The position numbers and the translations under genes are program-made. This document shows, one piece after another, positions 18,608-26,491 of a stretch of DNA of 32,446 nt. The DNA comes from an uncultured Prevotellaceae bacterium. GTDB taxonomy: Bacteria > Bacteroidota > Bacteroidia > Bacteroidales > Bacteroidaceae. The stretch is from the NCBI GenBank assembly GCA_902794405.1, contig CADBHI010000057.1:1-32446 (forward strand). The letters are read 5' to 3'. Below the pieces are notes generated by a model, which saw only the letters and a list, made by a program, of their open reading frames with translations, was not told where the DNA came from and searched no databases. Position 1 is the stretch's first letter; each line of letters begins with the position of its first letter.

Positions 18608-20137
18608 ATGATCAGAACTATTCTGACTGCCGTTATCATACTGCTCTTACCGCTCACCTCCGCTGCCAAAATTTCACACCGTGGAGAAGGCTGCTGGCGC
18701 ACTATTCCTAAGAAACATCGGGCATTGACACGAGCCCTATTGTCGGGAGAGAAAAAAGATGATGTTATACGTGTCAATTTCCATGGTCATTTCAAAGGAC
18801 TGGTCATCCTGGCAGAATTCCCTGACAAAAAGTTCAAGGAAACCAACGATCGTCAGAGGTACGACGACATCCTGAACGCCCCTGGCTACACTTCTAATGA
18901 GGGATTCCGTGGCAGCGTGGCCGACTACTTCCGCGATCAGTCTGCCGGGAAGTTTGAACTGGAGTTCGATGTCGTAGGCCCCTATACAACGGAAAAAAGT
19001 AGCAAGTTCTATGGGCAGAACGACGAAAGTGGAAGCGATCGGCATCCGGGAGAACTTGTTGCCGAGATGTGCAAGGCGGCTGACAAAGACGTCAACTTCG
19101 CCGACTACGACTGGGATGGCGACGGCGAGGTTGAGGAGGTGTTTGTGGTTTATGCTGGCAAGAGCGAGTCCGATACGGGTGAGTCCAATTTACTCTATCC
19201 GCACATGTGGGCGTTGGAAGAAGCAGGTGTGGGGGCGCTGAATCTCGATGGCGTTAAGGTCGATATCTATGCCTGTGCCAACGAACTGAAAAACAACAAC
19301 CGCATCAACGGCATCGGTACCTTCTGCCATGAGTTCTCCCACTGTATGGGATTGCCCGACTTCTACGACATTTTCTATTCCGGAGGGGATGGCATGGGTT
19401 ACTTCGACCTCATGTGTGCTGGCAACTACAACGGCAACGGCTATTGTCCCGTCGGCTATACGGCTTTCGAGAAGATGGTGTGCGGATGGGCAGAGCCCAT
19501 TGAGCTCAGCGATCAGGATGTAACCGTAGAGTCGCTGAAGCCCATGAGTGAGAACGGCGACACCTATATTATTTATAACGACGGCTACCCCAATGAATTC
19601 TATATGATAGAAAACCGTCAGAAGACGGGCTGGGACAGTTACTACCCTTCTACTGGACTGCTGATAACCCACATTGATTACGACCAGGAGGTGTGGGAAT
19701 ACAATTGTCCCAACACCATTGTTGACTCGGAAATGGCTCTTGATTTGGGAGTGTCTTTCACCAATGACCATGAGCGCATGACGATGTTCCATGCTGACAA
19801 TTCCAGTAGCACGTCATCAGCCAAAAACGACCTTTATCCCTACAAGCAAGTCGACAGTCTGACGGCCACCTCGAAGCCGGCTGCCACGCTATTTCACCAT
19901 AACTCGCTAAAGAAAAAGACCATGCAGGGGGCTATTCTCGACATCAGGCAGAACGCCGACAATACCATGAGCTTCCGCTATCGTGCGACGACGTCGAAAG
20001 CCACTGCCATCAGGGAGCAAGAGCTTCCTTCCGTGCCATATATAATCTATACGTTAGACGGGCGCCCTGTGGGTACCGACATCAACATCCTGCCTCACGG
20101 CATCTACGTGGTCGACGGAAAGAAGGTTGTCCGCTAA
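18608..20137 (+). CDS. M6-family (immune inhibitor A-like) zinc metalloprotease, secreted
   Basis: 509 aa with a signal peptide (cleavage near SAA, about 20). The zinc site is HEFSH (241-245), continuing as HEFSHCMGLPD, the extended HExxHxxGxxD motif of M6/metzincin-like enzymes; DLMCAGNYNG (about 267-276) supplies the Met-turn region. An Asp-rich segment DYDWDGDGEVEEVFV (about 167-181) looks like a calcium site. The final residues (IIYTLDGRPVGTDINILPHG, then VVDGKKVVR) resemble a type IX secretion tail, like that of the GH43 protein. It probably degrades extracellular protein. It is divergent from the EIIC gene, and its stop overlaps that of murF-alr by 4 bp (CTAA, 20134-20137). Confidence 0.9.
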   Translation: MIRTILTAVIILLLPLTSAAKISHRGEGCWRTIPKKHRALTRALLSGEKKDDVIRVNFHGHFKGLVILAEFPDKKFKETNDRQRYDDILNAPGYTSNEGFRGSVADYFRDQSAGKFELEFDVVGPYTTEKSSKFYGQNDESGSDRHPGELVAEMCKAADKDVNFADYDWDGDGEVEEVFVVYAGKSESDTGESNLLYPHMWALEEAGVGALNLDGVKVDIYACANELKNNNRINGIGTFCHEFSHCMGLPDFYDIFYSGGDGMGYFDLMCAGNYNGNGYCPVGYTAFEKMVCGWAEPIELSDQDVTVESLKPMSENGDTYIIYNDGYPNEFYMIENRQKTGWDSYYPSTGLLITHIDYDQEVWEYNCPNTIVDSEMALDLGVSFTNDHERMTMFHADNSSSTSSAKNDLYPYKQVDSLTATSKPAATLFHHNSLKKKTMQGAILDIRQNADNTMSFRYRATTSKATAIREQELPSVPYIIYTLDGRPVGTDINILPHGIYVVDGKKVVR

Positions 20138-22584
20138 TCCTGATAATAGATACGTTTCACGCGATTCGACACTCCCGTCAGCACCTCGTATGGGATGGTG
20201 TCGATGGTGTCGCTGAGCACGGTGACGGGCAGGTTGTTACCGAATATTTCCACTTGGTCGCCCTCCTGGCAGTCAATGTCCGTGACGTCAATCATGGCCA
20301 CATCCATACAGATGTTTCCCACGTACTCTGCCTTCTGCCCATTGACCAGACAGTAGCCGTGACGGTTGCCTAAGAGGCGGTTCAGGCCGTCGGCATAGCC
20401 TATGGGAATGGCGCCAATCATGCTGTCGCGATCAAGTATCGTGCGGCGACTGTAGCCTACCGATTCACCTGCTTTCACGTGGCGCAGCTGCAGAATGGTG
20501 GTCTTCAGGGTTGATACCGTTGACAACATTTCATTATTGCGGGGGTTAACGCCGTAGAGACCAAGTCCCAAACGACACATGTCCATCTGGCGTTCTGGGA
20601 AGTGCTCAATGCCGGCCGAGTTGTCCATGTGGCGCAGTATCTTGTGGCTGAAGGCCGACTGGAGCCTTTGGCTGGCTTCGTCAAAAAGCCGGAACTGGCG
20701 AGCCGAGAAATCGTCGAACGTGTCGCTGTCGCTGCCCACGAAATGGGAGAACACACTTCTCGGAATCACGGCCTGCTGATGGCGCAGACGGTCTATCAGC
20801 TCGTCTATCTCATTGGTGTCAAAGCCTAAACGGCGCATGCCCGTGTCGAGTTTGATGTGTACGGGCCAACCCGTGATACCCTCCTTGCGGGCTGCCTTGA
20901 CCAAGGCGTCGAGCAGACGGAAGGAGTAGACCTCGGGCTCCAGGTCGTAGTCGAACATGGTCTTGAAGGCCGTCATCTCTGGGTTCATCACCATGATATT
21001 GGCAGTAATGCCTGCCCGCCGCAGGGTCACGCCCTCGTCGGCTACAGCCACTGCCAGATAGTCCACACGGTGCTCTTGCAGCGTCTTCGCCACCTCTACG
21101 GCACCAGCACCGTAGGCATCGGCCTTCACCATACACACCATCTTCGTTTCAGGCTTCAGGAACGAACGATAGTAGTTCAGGTTGTTTACCACGGCACTGA
21201 GGTTCACCTCAAGGGTAGTCTCGTGTACCTTCTGCTCCAGCAGTTCCGTGATATGCTCAAAGCCGAAACGTCGTGAACCTTTCAGCAGTATCACTTCGTC
21301 GTGCAGCTGGTGGAAGGTGTCGCTCGACAGGAACTCGCCGACGGTGCCGAAGAAGTATTTCTCGCCGACTTGGATAACATTAGCCTGAGCCGATATAATC
21401 TCGCCAATGCCGATGAACTTGCCCACGCCGCGCTTCATGCACAGTTCGTTCACCTGACGGAACAGCTCGTCGGGCTGCTCACCACTCTGGTCAATGTCGC
21501 TCAGTATCAGCGTCCCCTTGCCGCCTCGTCTGTTCATAAAGTCGAGGGCAATGTCTAAGGAGTTGATGTCGTTGTTGTACGAGTCGTTGATGATGATGCA
21601 GCCGCGCTGTCCCTGTTTCACCTCAAGGCGCATGGCCACAGGTTCTAACCGAGGCATGTTTTCAGCTATGTGTTCCTGAGTCAGCCCTAAATACAGCGCT
21701 GTAGCGGCACAGATGATGCTGTCCTCAATACTTGCCTCGTCGATGAAGGGAATGGTGTAGCACCCCTCTTCACCTTTATATATATAGGTGATATGGGTAG
21801 TCTGCGCCGACTGGGTCTGCTCCTTGACATAGAAGGGAGCCTGGACGTCTGTACGCGACCATCCGATTTTCTCGCCCTTATACTGCATCCTACGGATACA
21901 GCGGCTCACGGTATTATCATCCATAGGATAGATCATAGCTGTTGTGTCGTGCATCAGTTCCAGCTTCTCAATACACTTTTCCTCCATTGAGCGGAAATTC
22001 TCTTGATGAGCGGCAGCCAGACAGGTCAATACACCTACCGTAGGCTGTATGATGTCGTGCAGTGCCATCATCTCACCAGGCTGACTGATGCCAGCCTCAA
22101 AGATACCTACCTCCGTCTGCTCGTTCAGCAGCCATACCGACAGAGGTACGCCAATCTGCGAATTGTAGCTACGGGGAGAACGCACTATCTTCTGCGACGG
22201 CAGCAGTAGCTGGTAAAGCCACTCCTTCACCATCGTCTTACCGTTGGAACCCGTGATGCCCACCACTGGGATGGAGAACTCATCGCGATGACGCTCTGCC
22301 AAACGTTGCAGAGCGGCCAGAGTCGACGGCACCTTCAGGTAATTGGCATCCGCCTGCAGATGCTCCGGCATCTGCTCCACCACAAACGAGCGCACGCCTC
22401 GGCGGTAGAGGTCGTCAATATAGCGGTGGCCGTCGTTCCGCTTCGTATGCAGGGCAAAGAACAGCGTCTCCTCAGGGAAACACAGCGAGCGACTGTCAGT
22501 CAGCAGCCATCTCACGTTAGCGTCCTCATGGCCGTAGCGACGGGCACCTATCAGTGTAGTAATCTTCTCAATTGTGTATGTCAT
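20134..22584 (-). CDS. murF-alr: Bifunctional UDP-MurNAc-tripeptide:D-Ala-D-Ala ligase / alanine racemase
   Basis: 816 aa. The N-terminal half (about 1-440) is MurF: ATP-binding GITGSNGKTMVKEWL, the Mur-ligase segment INDSYNNDINSLDIAL, and YNSQIGVPLS. The C-terminal half (about 450-816) is PLP-dependent alanine racemase, with the PLP lysine in MVKADAYGAGAVEVA and the active-site region VGYSRRT...IPIGYADGLNR. The first half makes the UDP-MurNAc-pentapeptide and the second supplies D-alanine, so precursor supply and use are joined in one cytoplasmic protein. This fusion is known from Bacteroidetes. The ATG at 22584 (MTYTIEK) is chosen because an upstream in-frame ATG at 22641 lies in the promoter. 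Convergent with the M6 gene. Confidence 0.95.
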   Translation of the reverse strand: MTYTIEKITTLIGARRYGHEDANVRWLLTDSRSLCFPEETLFFALHTKRNDGHRYIDDLYRRGVRSFVVEQMPEHLQADANYLKVPSTLAALQRLAERHRDEFSIPVVGITGSNGKTMVKEWLYQLLLPSQKIVRSPRSYNSQIGVPLSVWLLNEQTEVGIFEAGISQPGEMMALHDIIQPTVGVLTCLAAAHQENFRSMEEKCIEKLELMHDTTAMIYPMDDNTVSRCIRRMQYKGEKIGWSRTDVQAPFYVKEQTQSAQTTHITYIYKGEEGCYTIPFIDEASIEDSIICAATALYLGLTQEHIAENMPRLEPVAMRLEVKQGQRGCIIINDSYNNDINSLDIALDFMNRRGGKGTLILSDIDQSGEQPDELFRQVNELCMKRGVGKFIGIGEIISAQANVIQVGEKYFFGTVGEFLSSDTFHQLHDEVILLKGSRRFGFEHITELLEQKVHETTLEVNLSAVVNNLNYYRSFLKPETKMVCMVKADAYGAGAVEVAKTLQEHRVDYLAVAVADEGVTLRRAGITANIMVMNPEMTAFKTMFDYDLEPEVYSFRLLDALVKAARKEGITGWPVHIKLDTGMRRLGFDTNEIDELIDRLRHQQAVIPRSVFSHFVGSDSDTFDDFSARQFRLFDEASQRLQSAFSHKILRHMDNSAGIEHFPERQMDMCRLGLGLYGVNPRNNEMLSTVSTLKTTILQLRHVKAGESVGYSRRTILDRDSMIGAIPIGYADGLNRLLGNRHGYCLVNGQKAEYVGNICMDVAMIDVTDIDCQEGDQVEIFGNNLPVTVLSDTIDTIPYEVLTGVSNRVKRIYYQD

Positions 22585-22612
22585 AGCCTTTCGTTTGTTT
22601 TCTTCTACAGCG

Positions 22613-22643
22613 CAAAGGTAATCATTATTTCTGAAACTCACAA
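22613..22643 (-). promoter_or_regulatory. Bacteroidetes-type promoter for murF-alr
   Basis: Minus-strand TACCTTTG (plus 22613-22620) with TTG (plus 22641-22643) 20 bp upstream. The start codon at 22584 is about 28 nt downstream of the -7 element. Confidence 0.7.
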
Positions 22644-22714
22644 ATATTGGACAGAAAAAAGAATTGTTTTAGCAAATTCTGTTTCATGGAGCGAAGTTAC
22701 AACTTATTCCATAA

Positions 22715-22948
22715 TCCCACCATTTTTATACGGAAAGGATAAAAAAGGGCAGCGACTTTTTCGTGTCGAAGCGCCATTCGTTCTATTACATCTGCAATGC
22801 CAAGGGCAAGACACTGAAAACAATGAGCGTCACCAACGTTGGGGAGATTGTTGGCGTCGCCAACAGTACCATCACCAGCCGCAAAGGCAGTTGGATTTTT
22901 ACTTGGAACAAGGAGGGAAAGAAAATCAGTGCAAGAAGTGCCCAATGA
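22715..22948 (+). pseudogene. Small unrecognised coding fragment between murF-alr and hpt
   Basis: An open frame runs from after the TAA at 22712 to the TGA at 22946. The only usable early start is GTG at 22763, giving 61 aa that contain FYYICNAKGKTLKTMSVTN and NSTITSRKGSWIFTWNKEG. The composition looks like protein rather than chance, and the C-terminal part vaguely recalls the small NUMOD1-type DNA-binding repeat (KGK, helix-turn-helix-like, xWxxTW), but the match is weak. It has no good promoter and lacks an ATG, so it is probably the 3' remnant of a lost gene; a real small protein cannot be excluded. The rest of the 22644-22955 gap holds nothing else that I can identify. Confidence 0.35.
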
Positions 22949-22955
22949 AAAAACA

Positions 22956-23003
22956 TTTTTTGATAATTATTTTTTGATAATTACGATAAAAGCATTATCT
23001 TTG
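22956..23003 (+). promoter_or_regulatory. hpt promoter with tandem 14-bp repeat
   Basis: TTTTTTGATAATTA occurs twice in perfect tandem (22956-22969 and 22970-22983). The second copy supplies the TTG at 22974-22976, 19 bp before TATCTTTG (22996-23003). The leader to the ATG at 23034 is short. Confidence 0.7.
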
Positions 23004-23033
23004 CAGTCGAATGTGTAATTATAGAAAAGAAGT

Positions 23034-23576
23034 ATGGGACAAATAACTGTCAAAGACAAGACCTTTGAGGTTTCCATCAATGAAACCACTATCAAGCAGC
23101 GTGTCCGTGAGGTGGCCCAGCAGATGAGTCGTGACTTGGAAGGAAAGAACCCGTTGTTTCTGGCTGTGCTGAACGGTGCATTCATCTTTGCAGCCGACCT
23201 GATGCGCGAGATGACCATTCCCTGTGAAATATCGTTCGTGAAGCTGGCCTCCTATCAAGGCACCACGTCGACAGGCTCCATCAAGGAGGTCATCGGCATC
23301 AATGAGGACCTTTCGGGACGAACGGTGGTCATTGTGGAGGACATCGTGGAAAGTGGACTAACGATCAAGCGCATGATGGAACAGTTAGGAACACGTAACC
23401 CTGCCTCGGTGCAGGTGTGTACACTATTCTTCAAACCTGAGAAACTGAAGGAGGACTTGAAGCTTGACTATGTGGCATTCTCCATTCCTAACGATTTTAT
23501 CCTGGGTTACGGACTGGATTACGACCAGCAAGGCCGACAGTTGAAGGATGTGTATTCTCTAATTCACAATTCATAA
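23034..23576 (+). CDS. hpt: Hypoxanthine phosphoribosyltransferase
   Basis: 180 aa, the normal length. Salvages hypoxanthine and guanine to IMP and GMP with PRPP in the cytoplasm. The PRPP-binding loop is VVIVEDIVESGLTI (about residues 98-111), preceded by the family segment LFLAVLNGAFIFAADL, and SIPNDFILGYGLDYD lies near the C-terminus. Own promoter upstream. The last codons (Leu-Ile-His-Asn-Ser-stop) lie inside the first unit of a 14-bp repeat array that continues into the intergenic region, so the original C-terminus may have been altered. First gene of hpt-adk-obgE-pgeF, an order that I recall as conserved in Bacteroidales. Confidence 0.96.
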   Translation: MGQITVKDKTFEVSINETTIKQRVREVAQQMSRDLEGKNPLFLAVLNGAFIFAADLMREMTIPCEISFVKLASYQGTTSTGSIKEVIGINEDLSGRTVVIVEDIVESGLTIKRMMEQLGTRNPASVQVCTLFFKPEKLKEDLKLDYVAFSIPNDFILGYGLDYDQQGRQLKDVYSLIHNS

Positions 23577-23616
23577 TTCACAATTCATAATTCACAATTC
23601 ACAATTGATAATTGAT
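23561..23616 (+). repeat. Tandem 14-bp repeat across the hpt stop codon
   Basis: The unit AATTCACAATTCAT begins at 23561, 23575 and 23589 (the third has C as its last base), followed by a degenerate fourth AATTGATAATTGAT (23603-23616). The hpt stop (23574-23576) is within the array. AT-rich arrays of this kind can change copy number by slippage. Confidence 0.85.
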
Positions 23617-23743
23617 GAGAGAGGTGAAACTACCACACTTGCCCAGCGACGTAGAGGCGCAAAAAGGTGACCTCATTACCGACCTGTGGTTCAAGGGTAA
23701 AGAAGAGCAAATACAGCAAAACAAACAAGAAATAAGAATAAAG
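23615..23743 (+). other. In-frame leader ORF directly before adk
   Basis: From the ATG at 23615 an open frame of 43 codons (MREVKLPHLPSDVEAQKGDL and onward) reads straight into adk. It is charged and hydrophilic and is not part of known adenylate kinases. It could be an N-terminal extension, a leader peptide or a gene remnant. The lack of a stop before the adk ATG is notable. Confidence 0.4.
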
Positions 23744-24316
23744 ATGAAGAACATCGTTATTTTCGGTGCACCTGGATCAGGAAAGGGCACCCAGAGCGAC
23801 AAGCTCATCGAGAAGTATGGTCTGAACCACATCTCAACAGGCGACGTACTGCGTGCCGAGATTAAAAATGGTACAGAACTGGGCAAGACTGCCCAGCAGT
23901 TTATTGACAACGGACAGCTGATTCCCGACGACCTGATGGTGTCGATTCTGGCTTCTGTGTACGACTCGTTCGGACGCGGCCACAAGGGTGTCATCTTTGA
24001 TGGTTTCCCTCGCACCATCCCGCAGGCAGAAGCTCTGAAGAAGATGCTCAGTGAGCGTGGCGACAAGGTGGCCTGCATGTTGGAGCTCGACGTGCCCGAG
24101 GACGAGCTGATGAAACGTCTCCTGCTTCGCGGACAGCAGAGCGGTCGTGCCGATGACAATGAGGAGACTATCAAGAAGCGCCTCGTCGTCTATCACTCAC
24201 AGACACAGCCCCTTATCGAATGGTATAAGCAGGAAGGCATCCATCACCACATCAATGGTCTGGGTGAGCTCGACCGTATCTTTGCCGACATCTGTGAGGT
24301 AGTAGACAAGATCTAA
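23744..24316 (+). CDS. adk: Adenylate kinase
   Basis: 190 aa from the ATG at 23744, where family homology begins (MKNIVIFGAPGSGKGTQSDK). Interconverts ATP + AMP and 2 ADP in the cytoplasm. The P-loop is GAPGSGKGT (8-16). The AMP-binding segment contains HISTGDVLRAEI and DGFPRTIPQAEAL, and the lid is short (GQQSGRADDNEETIKKR), giving the small form without a zinc lid. An upstream in-frame ATG at 23615 would add 43 residues; I prefer the internal start. It is followed by obgE after 18 bp. Confidence 0.95.
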   Translation: MKNIVIFGAPGSGKGTQSDKLIEKYGLNHISTGDVLRAEIKNGTELGKTAQQFIDNGQLIPDDLMVSILASVYDSFGRGHKGVIFDGFPRTIPQAEALKKMLSERGDKVACMLELDVPEDELMKRLLLRGQQSGRADDNEETIKKRLVVYHSQTQPLIEWYKQEGIHHHINGLGELDRIFADICEVVDKI

Positions 24317-24334
24317 AAGGGCTTGGGTGGGCTT

Positions 24335-25564
24335 ATGGAGAGTAATTTCGTAGACTACGTCAAGATTCTGTGTCGCTCGGGAAAGGGCGGCAAAGGGTCG
24401 ATGCACCTGAAGCACGTGAAGTATAACCCCAACGGCGGACCCGATGGGGGTGACGGCGGCAAGGGAGGTAGCATCTACCTGCGTGGTAACCACAACTACT
24501 GGACCCTGCTTCACCTGAAGTATGAGCGCCACATCTTTGCGGAGCACGGTGGGAATGGTGGTCGCGACAAGTGTCACGGTACTGACGGTAAGGACATCTA
24601 TATCGACGTGCCTTGCGGAACGGTAGTCTACAATGCTGAGACTGGCAAGTATGTGTGCGACGTGACCTACGACGGTCAGGAGGTACTATTATTAAAAGGT
24701 GGACGTGGCGGACTGGGCAACTTCCAGTTCCGTACGGCCACGAATCAGGCACCACGCTATGCCCAGCCAGGTGAGCCGATGCAGGAGATGACGGTCATCC
24801 TCGAGCTGAAACTGCTGGCCGACGTAGGACTGGTAGGATTTCCCAATGCCGGCAAGTCGACGCTGGTATCGGCACTTAGCAATGCAAAGCCTAAGATTGC
24901 GAACTACCCGTTCACAACGATGGAGCCCTCGTTGGGCATCGTGGGCTATCGCGACGGCAAGTCGTTTGTAATGGCCGACATTCCTGGCATCATCGAAGGT
25001 GCAGCTGAGGGCAAGGGTCTGGGTCTCAGGTTCCTGCGCCATATTGAGCGTAACTCGTTGCTGCTGTTCATGGTGCCTGGCGATACCGATGACATCAAGC
25101 GCGAATACGAGATACTGCTCAACGAACTGCGGCAGTTCAATCCCGAACTGTTAGACAAGCACCGTGTCTTAGCCGTCACGAAGTGTGACCTGCTGGACGA
25201 GGAGCTGATAGAGATGCTGAAGGAGGAATTGGGAGCCCCCCTTTCGTCCCCCGAGGGGGACACAAATGTCCAACAGAGTAATGAAGCCCCCTCGGGGGCC
25301 GTAGGGGGGGCTTCCGTCGTCTTCATCTCTGCCGTCACCGGTTTCGGACTCGACGAACTGAAGGATGTGCTCTGGGCAGAAATGAATGCTGAAAGCAATA
25401 AACTGACGGCTATCACCACCTCTGAGTCGTTGGCTCACCGCGACAAGGATATGACCCGATTCCAGGCAGAACTGGCCGACGAGGGTGAAGACGAAGACAT
25501 CGAATTCATTGACGCGGAAGACATCGAGGATCTTGATGACTTCGAATACGAGGAGGAAGAATGA
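24335..25564 (+). CDS. obgE: GTPase Obg/CgtA with in-frame palindromic insert
   Basis: 409 aa from the ATG at 24335 (the upstream TTG at 24323 is rejected). Ribosome-associated GTPase acting in 50S assembly and growth control. The glycine-rich Obg fold fills about 1-158 ([12 protein letters not shown]). The G domain has G1 GFPNAGKST (168-176), G3 DIPG, G4 TKCD (282-285) and G5 SAVTG. The C-terminus is very acidic, which is normal for this family. Residues about 300-327 ([20 protein letters not shown] and on) are extra, lie between G4 and G5, and are encoded by a GC-rich inverted repeat. The stop overlaps the pgeF start by 4 bp (ATGA). Confidence 0.95.
   Translation: MESNFVDYVKILCRSGKGGKGSMHLKHVKYNPNGGPDGGDGGKGGSIYLRGNHNYWTLLHLKYERHIFAEHGGNGGRDKCHGTDGKDIYIDVPCGTVVYNAETGKYVCDVTYDGQEVLLLKGGRGGLGNFQFRTATNQAPRYAQPGEPMQEMTVILELKLLADVGLVGFPNAGKSTLVSALSNAKPKIANYPFTTMEPSLGIVGYRDGKSFVMADIPGIIEGAAEGKGLGLRFLRHIERNSLLLFMVPGDTDDIKREYEILLNELRQFNPELLDKHRVLAVTKCDLLDEELIEMLKEELGAPLSSPEGDTNVQQSNEAPSGAVGGASVVFISAVTGFGLDELKDVLWAEMNAESNKLTAITTSESLAHRDKDMTRFQAELADEGEDEDIEFIDAEDIEDLDDFEYEEEE
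25231..25315 (+). repeat. Palindromic element inserted in frame in obgE
   Basis: Left arm about 25232-25262 (GGAGCCCCCC, then CCCCCGAGGGGG) and right arm about 25284-25315 (AAGCCCCCTCGGGGG, then GGGGGGGCTTCC) are imperfect inverted repeats around about 20 bp of A+T-richer sequence. Each arm contains the hairpin core CCCCGAGGGG. The plan matches the lacZ element. It adds about 28 codons with no stop. Confidence 0.85.
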
Positions 25565-26340
25565 AGCCCCAGCTTTTCCTTTATGATACACCTGACGGAG
25601 TAGTTGCCTTTAGCACGACCCGTCATGGTGGTGTCAGCAAAGGAAACTATGCTTCCCTAAACATCAACGGTTACTGTGGCGATGCCAAGGAAGACGTTGC
25701 CGAGAATCGTCGTCTATTATGTATGTCGCTGAATCTCAGCGACGAAAGTCGTCTTGTGATTCCCCATCAGACTCATGGCACCACTGTGCTCACCGTCGAC
25801 AAGACATTCTTGTCGCTTGACGAAGAGCAACGTCAGCAACGGTTGGAAGGCATTGACGCAGTCATCACCAACGTTCCTCAAATCTGTATTGGTGTCAGCA
25901 CGGCTGATTGTATACCTATTATAATATATGACGCTGTTCACCATGCGGCAGCAGCCATTCATGCCGGATGGCGTGGGACGGTGGCCCGCATCGTCAAAAA
26001 AGCCGTAGCGGCCCTGCAAGCTGCCTATGGCTCGCAACCTACGGAGCTACAGGCATGGATAGGCCCCGGCATCTCTCTCAGGAATTTTGAGGTGGGACAA
26101 GAGGTCTATGACCAGTTTGCTGAGGCAGGCTTCCAGATGGAGCGCATCGCTATGAAATATGAAAAATGGCACATTGACCTCCCCATGTGCAATCGGATGC
26201 AGTTGGAAGAGGCAGGAGTACCGCTACAGTCTATCCGTCAGATGGCTGTTTGTACCTATGATCAAACAGATGACTTTTTCTCGGCCCGACGCTTAGGTAT
26301 CAACTCTGGACGTATCTATACAGGTGTAATTTTGCAATAA
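25561..26340 (+). CDS. pgeF: Peptidoglycan editing factor PgeF (YfiH/DUF152 family)
   Basis: 259 aa. The family (once called multicopper polyphenol oxidase) hydrolyses mis-incorporated L-Ser from UDP-MurNAc-L-Ser and also shows purine nucleoside cleavage activity. The metal and active-site signatures are IPHQTHGT (His), [10 protein letters not shown] (Cys) and AIHAGWRGT (His). Length is normal (about 250-270). It starts inside the obgE stop (ATGA), so it is translationally coupled and last in the hpt-adk-obgE-pgeF unit. No terminator is evident before the TonB receptor promoter. Confidence 0.93.
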   Translation: MKPQLFLYDTPDGVVAFSTTRHGGVSKGNYASLNINGYCGDAKEDVAENRRLLCMSLNLSDESRLVIPHQTHGTTVLTVDKTFLSLDEEQRQQRLEGIDAVITNVPQICIGVSTADCIPIIIYDAVHHAAAAIHAGWRGTVARIVKKAVAALQAAYGSQPTELQAWIGPGISLRNFEVGQEVYDQFAEAGFQMERIAMKYEKWHIDLPMCNRMQLEEAGVPLQSIRQMAVCTYDQTDDFFSARRLGINSGRIYTGVILQ

Positions 26341-26386
26341 ATGCGTCTATTTTTCCATTCTACCAAAAAAAGAACGCGAAAAAGTG

Positions 26387-26415
26387 TTGCAATTCAGATA
26401 TTTTAATTAATTTTG
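26387..26415 (+). promoter_or_regulatory. Bacteroidetes-type promoter for the TonB receptor
   Basis: TTG at 26387-26389, 18 bp, TAATTTTG at 26408-26415. The leader to the ATG is about 70 nt, longer than others in this window, leaving space for control of translation. Confidence 0.65.
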
Positions 26416-26491
26416 CACCGAAAATAGAGAGTAAGGAAGAGGTTTAGGCCGATTCCGAGTAATATTTATTAACAAACAATAGTATTAGTTT

